Below are positions 60,771 to 64,000 of a DNA stretch of 64,000 bases, piece after piece; within the stretch, counting starts at the first letter, position 1, and the number at the start of each line of letters is the position of its first letter. A program made the position numbers and the translations under genes. Source of the DNA: Pyxidicoccus caerfyrddinensis (GTDB lineage: Bacteria; Myxococcota; Myxococcia; Myxococcales; Myxococcaceae). The stretch lies in assembly GCF_010894405.1 (NCBI RefSeq), contig NZ_JAAIYA010000032.1:1-64000 (forward strand), written 5' to 3'. Below the pieces are notes generated by a model. The model made no database searches. It worked only from the letters and a program-made list of their open reading frames with translations, and was not told where the DNA came from.

Positions 60771-62408
60771 TCAAGGGAGCGCGTCCGGGCGCAGCCGCGG
60801 CGGTAGGCGCGGCCCGAAGAGGGGCGGCTCCTCCTCGAGCGACACGGGCGGGGCATACTTCAAGGTGGACAGCCCCATCCAGCGGTTGAGGGTGGCCCTC
60901 GCCGCCTGCTGCTGGTCCGACGGGAGCTGGACGATGCGCGCCCCGTGGTTGCCGCCGGGGACGAGGTAGAAGTACGAGTCCTGCGCGTTGCCTGGTGCGC
61001 AGGCCGCGGCCGTCCACGGGTCCAGGCTGCCGTAGACGAACATCAGGCGCTGACCCTGGAAGGACACCCAGTCCTGGATGTCCACCATGGCCTGGGGCCG
61101 GTGGACGAAGGGGACGCCGGGCGGCGAGTACACGTCGCCGGTGTCCGTGCCGGGGTGGTGGATGAGCGAGCCGAGGTGCGCCTCGTAGGGCTGGGGCCAG
61201 CCCAGCTCCAGCGCCGCCTGGTAGTAGTAGGCCGCGTAGTCGCCGATGCCCGGGTCGGAGAAGCTGCTCAGGCCCACCTCGTTGTCCAGCGTGGCCAGCA
61301 GGTCCTCATCCGAGGCGCTGGGGTCGGGGATGTTCTGGGTGCAGCGCGACGGGGCGTCGTACTGCCAGAAGGCGAAGTAGGTCTCGATGACGGCGTGCTC
61401 CAGCGCCTGCTCGAAGCCGAGCCGCGTGTAGGGCAGGCCCGTGTCCTGGGCGTAGCTGCGCAGCAGGTCGAGCATCCGCTCCCGGCGCGAGAGCGTTTCG
61501 TGCTGGAAGGCCCACAGGCGCTCGCGGCAGGCAGCCTGGGCATCTCCGCCCACCACGACCTGGAAGGCAGGGAAGCGCTCGTCGTCACGACGGGCGATGG
61601 GCGCCACGTAGGCCACGGTGGCGTCGACGTCGTCCGGGTAGAAGCGGCGGAAGAACACCACCGTCTCGCCGCCCTTGCTGCCGCCGGTGGAGACCCACTT
61701 GCCGGTGTAGATGGGCTTGAGCGCCTGGGTGATGCGGTGGAAGTCATCCGCGGACTGGCGGATGGTGAGGTGGCTCCAGTCCGCGGGCTCCGGGATGCTG
61801 GGCGGGAAGAAGCGGTGCTCCAGCGAGACCTGGTTGGCGCCGAGCAGCTGCGTGGGCTCCGAGCGGCCGGGAGACGTGGAGACGTAGTAGCCGCTCGTGA
61901 AGAGCACCATGGGCTTCGTGGCCGAGGTGTGCAGGAGCGTCAGGCGCTGCTCGAAGCGCTGGCACTCCGGGTGGGCGTGGTCCACCGGCTGGTTGAACCG
62001 CATGACGAAGAAGCGGTAGCCCGCGGGGAGGTTGGAGCCGTTGGGGTTCTCCTGCACGGTGAGGCCGGGGATGGCGCGCAGGCGGACGAGGATGTCCGCC
62101 GACGGGTCGGCGACCACGTCCGGGTTGCCCGGGCCCGGGTCGTAGCCGCTGGGGATGCACGCCACGCCGCCGTCGGTGCCGGCGTCTCCCATGCCCGTGC
62201 CCGCATCCGTGTCACTCGTGCCCGAGTCCGTGTCTCCGGTGCCCGAGTCCGTCGTGCCGGCGTCACCGGGACGCGTGCCGGAGTCCGTGACCTGCGTGCC
62301 GCTGTCCGGCGTGTTGTTCGGTGGGTCGTCGCCGCAGGCCACCGAGGAGAGCAGTGCAAGGATGGGAATCAGCAACAACAGACGGGAAGGGCGTTCAGCG
62401 CGGGCCAC
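60771..62408 (-). CDS. S37-type serine peptidase lipoprotein (tripeptidyl aminopeptidase-like)
   Basis: A 545-residue protein. The GTG at 62408 has GGAG at 5-nt spacing and gives a clean lipoprotein signal (ARAERPSRLLLLIPILALLSSVAC); an ATG at 62432 is the alternative. An Asp/Ser/Gly/Thr repeat linker follows (DSGT and DAGT units, about 30-85). The alpha/beta-hydrolase domain has the nucleophile Ser in VSTGGSKGGETVVFFRRFYPDDVDATVAYVAP (about 243), Asp in FVYGSLDPW (about 463) and His in PGGNHGARI (about 486), the order and spacing of the PS-10/S37 family of secreted tripeptidyl aminopeptidases. Probably surface-anchored and used in protein feeding. Confidence 0.85.
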   Translation of the reverse strand: MARAERPSRLLLLIPILALLSSVACGDDPPNNTPDSGTQVTDSGTRPGDAGTTDSGTGDTDSGTSDTDAGTGMGDAGTDGGVACIPSGYDPGPGNPDVVADPSADILVRLRAIPGLTVQENPNGSNLPAGYRFFVMRFNQPVDHAHPECQRFEQRLTLLHTSATKPMVLFTSGYYVSTSPGRSEPTQLLGANQVSLEHRFFPPSIPEPADWSHLTIRQSADDFHRITQALKPIYTGKWVSTGGSKGGETVVFFRRFYPDDVDATVAYVAPIARRDDERFPAFQVVVGGDAQAACRERLWAFQHETLSRRERMLDLLRSYAQDTGLPYTRLGFEQALEHAVIETYFAFWQYDAPSRCTQNIPDPSASDEDLLATLDNEVGLSSFSDPGIGDYAAYYYQAALELGWPQPYEAHLGSLIHHPGTDTGDVYSPPGVPFVHRPQAMVDIQDWVSFQGQRLMFVYGSLDPWTAAACAPGNAQDSYFYLVPGGNHGARIVQLPSDQQQAARATLNRWMGLSTLKYAPPVSLEEEPPLFGPRLPPRLRPDALP

Positions 62409-62682
62409 GAAGTCTCCGGATGGGCCGCGCATCCTACGTCAGAAGCCGGACATCCCGTGGCGGGCCGCCGCCGCCGGACGGTGAAGCGCGCACGCGGCGG
62501 CAACACCGGCGGGCCGCGGAGGGACCTCGCGGGCAGGAAGACGGTTCACCAGCTCATCGCACCGCGCACTTCCAGCGGGTGTGCGGGGCCGGAAGCGAAC
62601 ACCGCCGTCCATCCGCCGCAGGATGGTTCTGGTGCCCAGGCGATGGCTACTGCTCCACGTCTCAATTTCATCGGAGGAAACC

Positions 62683-63249
62683 ATGAAGCTGTGCGTACGG
62701 CTGGGTCTCGTGTTGTCGCTGGGAGCGGCGGTGTTCGTGCTGGCGGGCTGTACCCCGTGCGACGCCGGTGAGAGTCGGTGCGGCCTCCTGAGCAGTTGCC
62801 AGAGCCTCGAAAGTGACTCGAGCAACTGTGGTACCTGCGGCAACAAGTGCAGCCCCGGGCAGTCATGCAGCGGCGGCCGGTGCGAGGGCACTCCCACGGG
62901 CGGAACGGGGGGCAGCGCCACGCGTCCTCCCGCCACCGGAGGCAGCGGCGGAGGCGGAGCTTGCGGCACCAAGACGTGTCAGGCGGGCGAGACGTGTCTG
63001 ACCTGTGGCGCGGAATCCACCTGCCAGCCCCAGGGCGCGGTGTGCTGCGCCGCGGGCACGGGCGCCGGCGGCAAGGGTCCCGTCATCTGCCAGTCCGGCC
63101 TCGCGTGTGTCCACTGTGGCCCGGACGCTGACGGCTGCCTGCCGCCGGGCACGACGTGCTGCAAGCCGGGCACCGGCGCCGGGGGGAGCGCCCCTGTCTT
63201 CTGCGGCCCCAAGCAGGTCTGCCAGAACCAGTCCTGCGTGTCGAAGTAG
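62683..63249 (+). CDS. Cys-rich lipoprotein, unknown function
   Basis: A 188-residue protein starting at ATG 62683 after CGGAGGAAACC. Lipoprotein signal MKLCVRLGLVLSLGAAVFVLAGC. The mature part holds about 24 Cys in short disulfide-type units: CDAGESRCGLLSSCQSLESDSSNCGTCGNKCSPGQSCSGGRC, then a Gly/Thr linker, then CGTKTCQAGETCLTCGAESTC, CCAAGTGAGGKGPVICQSGLACVHCGPDADGC and CCKPGTGAGGSAPVFCGPKQVC; the last three look like duplicated units with an internal GTGAGG turn. The NCGTCGNKC phrase is common in myxobacterial Cys-rich surface proteins. A strong hairpin follows. Confidence 0.83.
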   Translation: MKLCVRLGLVLSLGAAVFVLAGCTPCDAGESRCGLLSSCQSLESDSSNCGTCGNKCSPGQSCSGGRCEGTPTGGTGGSATRPPATGGSGGGGACGTKTCQAGETCLTCGAESTCQPQGAVCCAAGTGAGGKGPVICQSGLACVHCGPDADGCLPPGTTCCKPGTGAGGSAPVFCGPKQVCQNQSCVSK

Positions 63250-63261
63250 ACGTAGACGCCA

Positions 63262-63303
63262 GGACACCGCCGGTCCCCTGACACGGAGGGGACGGCGGTG
63301 TCC
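63262..63303. terminator. Strong hairpin between convergent genes
   Basis: GGACACCGCCG + G + TCCCCT (63262-63279) pairs with AGGGGA + CGGCGGTGTCC (63287-63303), giving 17 bp with a single bulged G and a 7-nt loop. It fills the 80-bp gap between the Cys-rich lipoprotein stop and the minus-strand coiled-coil gene stop. Confidence 0.75.
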
Positions 63304-63329
63304 GGTGTCTTCACGGCTGTCTGCCGTGA

Positions 63330-64000
63330 CTACTTGCCCTTGTTGTACTCGCGGCTCTGGATGACGCCCTGCACCTCGGCCAGCGCGCGGGCGCCGGAGG
63401 CGGACTCGAGGGCCTTCTCGGCAATCGCCTGGACCTGGCGCTTCGCCTCGTTCAGCTCCGCCTGGAGCGTCTGGATGGCCTGCGCCTGCTTCGTGGCGGT
63501 GTCCTTCAGCGAGGCAATCTCCATGCTGGCCACGCGCTGCGCTGTCTCCGCGTCCTTCGTGGCGAGCGTCAGCTTCAGGTCCCACTCGGACTTCACGCGG
63601 TTGCCCACAATCGCGGCGGCCGTGTCCGTCTCCTTCTTCAGCACCAGCGGGAACTCGGACACCTGCTTGCGCAGGTCCTCCAGCTCCTTCTCGCGCAGCT
63701 TCAGGGCCTCCTCACGCGTGGCCCACTCCTTCTCCAGCTTCTCCTTGCGGTCGCGCTCGGTGGCGGACTGCTGGCGCAGCCCCTCGGCGAAGGCGTCCTG
63801 CTCCTTCTTGCGCAGCTGCTGGGTGTCGTAGGAGTACGCCTCCTCGGCGCGCTTGCGGGCCAGCTCCGCCGCCTCGCGCTCCGTGGCCAGCTCCGCGGCG
63901 GCCTTCGCGCGGGTGTCCTCGATGTCCTTCTGGAGGCGCTCCATCTCCGTCTCGAGCTCCGCCTTCTTCTTGTCGTACTCGGCCACCAGCACGTCGATGG
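63330..64000 (-). CDS. Coiled-coil protein, partial (5' end outside the window)
   Basis: The last 223 or so codons of a longer gene. The minus-strand frame is open to the window edge (reading IDVLVAEYDKKKAELE), so the start lies beyond 64000, although a GTG at 63992 is present. From the edge to about 30 residues before the stop it is one long charged coiled coil (LQKDIEDTRAKAAAELATEREAAELARKRAEEAY; REEALKLREKELEDLRKQVSEFPLVLKKE; DTATKQAQAIQTLQAELNEAKRQVQAIAEKALE), ending VQGVIQSREYNKGK. No membrane segment in the visible part. It could be a structural or cytoskeletal-type protein; I do not recognise the family. Confidence 0.75.
   Translation of the reverse strand, partial: IDVLVAEYDKKKAELETEMERLQKDIEDTRAKAAAELATEREAAELARKRAEEAYSYDTQQLRKKEQDAFAEGLRQQSATERDRKEKLEKEWATREEALKLREKELEDLRKQVSEFPLVLKKETDTAAAIVGNRVKSEWDLKLTLATKDAETAQRVASMEIASLKDTATKQAQAIQTLQAELNEAKRQVQAIAEKALESASGARALAEVQGVIQSREYNKGK

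Noticed and set aside
62409-62682. Frames between the S37 peptidase and the Cys-rich lipoprotein
   Set aside because: Pro/Arg/Ala-rich shadow frames only. The gap probably holds the two divergent promoters, none of which I can place.

Overview
The window is chromosomal DNA from a very GC-rich (about 70%) myxobacterium, most likely Myxococcaceae (Myxococcus, Pyxidicoccus or Corallococcus). The pointers are very high GC in third codon positions, many lipoproteins with LxGC/AxAC lipoboxes, a Cys-rich DUF4215-type repeat protein with a fibro-slime domain, a MYXO-CTERM-like C-terminus, AgmX/PglI-like and TPR proteins, and sensor kinases with PAS/GAF modules. I see no phage, plasmid, IS element, CRISPR array, rRNA or tRNA.

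Layout. 1-2.5 kb: a 26-bp minisatellite, a three-gene minus-strand operon of unknown function (PH/GRAM-like protein, CxxC protein, acidic/Pro-rich protein) and an FBP-type zinc-finger protein. 2.6-7.1 kb: a Baeyer-Villiger-type monooxygenase, SDR and TetR operon, then an APC permease. 7.2-12.4 kb: a receiver/PAS/GAF histidine kinase, RsgA and an orphan TAXI-type binding protein. 12.4-12.9 kb: a non-coding block with AT-rich and GC-rich inverted repeats and two tandem intrinsic terminators. 12.9-16.8 kb: two lipoproteins (one an HEWGH metalloprotease), a candidate 53-residue gene with its own terminator, and a surface Asp-box protein. 16.8-19.7 kb: the fused aspartate kinase/homoserine dehydrogenase (thrA), preceded by a threonine leader peptide (11 consecutive Thr codons), a mutually exclusive antiterminator and a terminator. 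19.7-25.2 kb: Pit phosphate transporter with DUF47 partner, zinc-less MDR oxidoreductase, thioredoxin, LysR, DusA. 25.2-27.7 kb: an arginase remnant, a TetR gene with a perfect 20-bp palindrome upstream and an internal 39-bp minisatellite, and a convergent TPR gene. 27.7-36.7 kb: acetyl-CoA hydrolase/CoA transferase, M3 peptidase, ThiD, a secreted beta-rich protein, FnIII-GH18 lipoprotein, M20 peptidase. 36.9-42.7 kb: fibro-slime protein, TPR/TonB-like protein, beta-carbonic anhydrase, coiled-coil lipoprotein, SAM methyltransferase. 42.8-51.1 kb: alpha-2-macroglobulin and PBP1C. 51.4-60.7 kb: polyamine uptake and breakdown. 60.8-64 kb: S37-type peptidase lipoprotein, Cys-rich lipoprotein and a partial coiled-coil protein.

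How the genes work together. The best-integrated unit is the polyamine block. A PotDABC-type ABC importer, gamma-aminobutyraldehyde dehydrogenase and GABA aminotransferase form one plus-strand operon, and a Tat-exported flavin amine oxidase lies downstream, so polyamine nitrogen and carbon could be routed to GABA and succinate semialdehyde. The A2M/PBP1C pair is a periplasmic defence and peptidoglycan-repair module known from other Proteobacteria. The pit/DUF47 pair is a phosphate importer with its accessory protein. The most striking regulatory element is the complete transcription attenuator of thrA, which can be read directly from the sequence.
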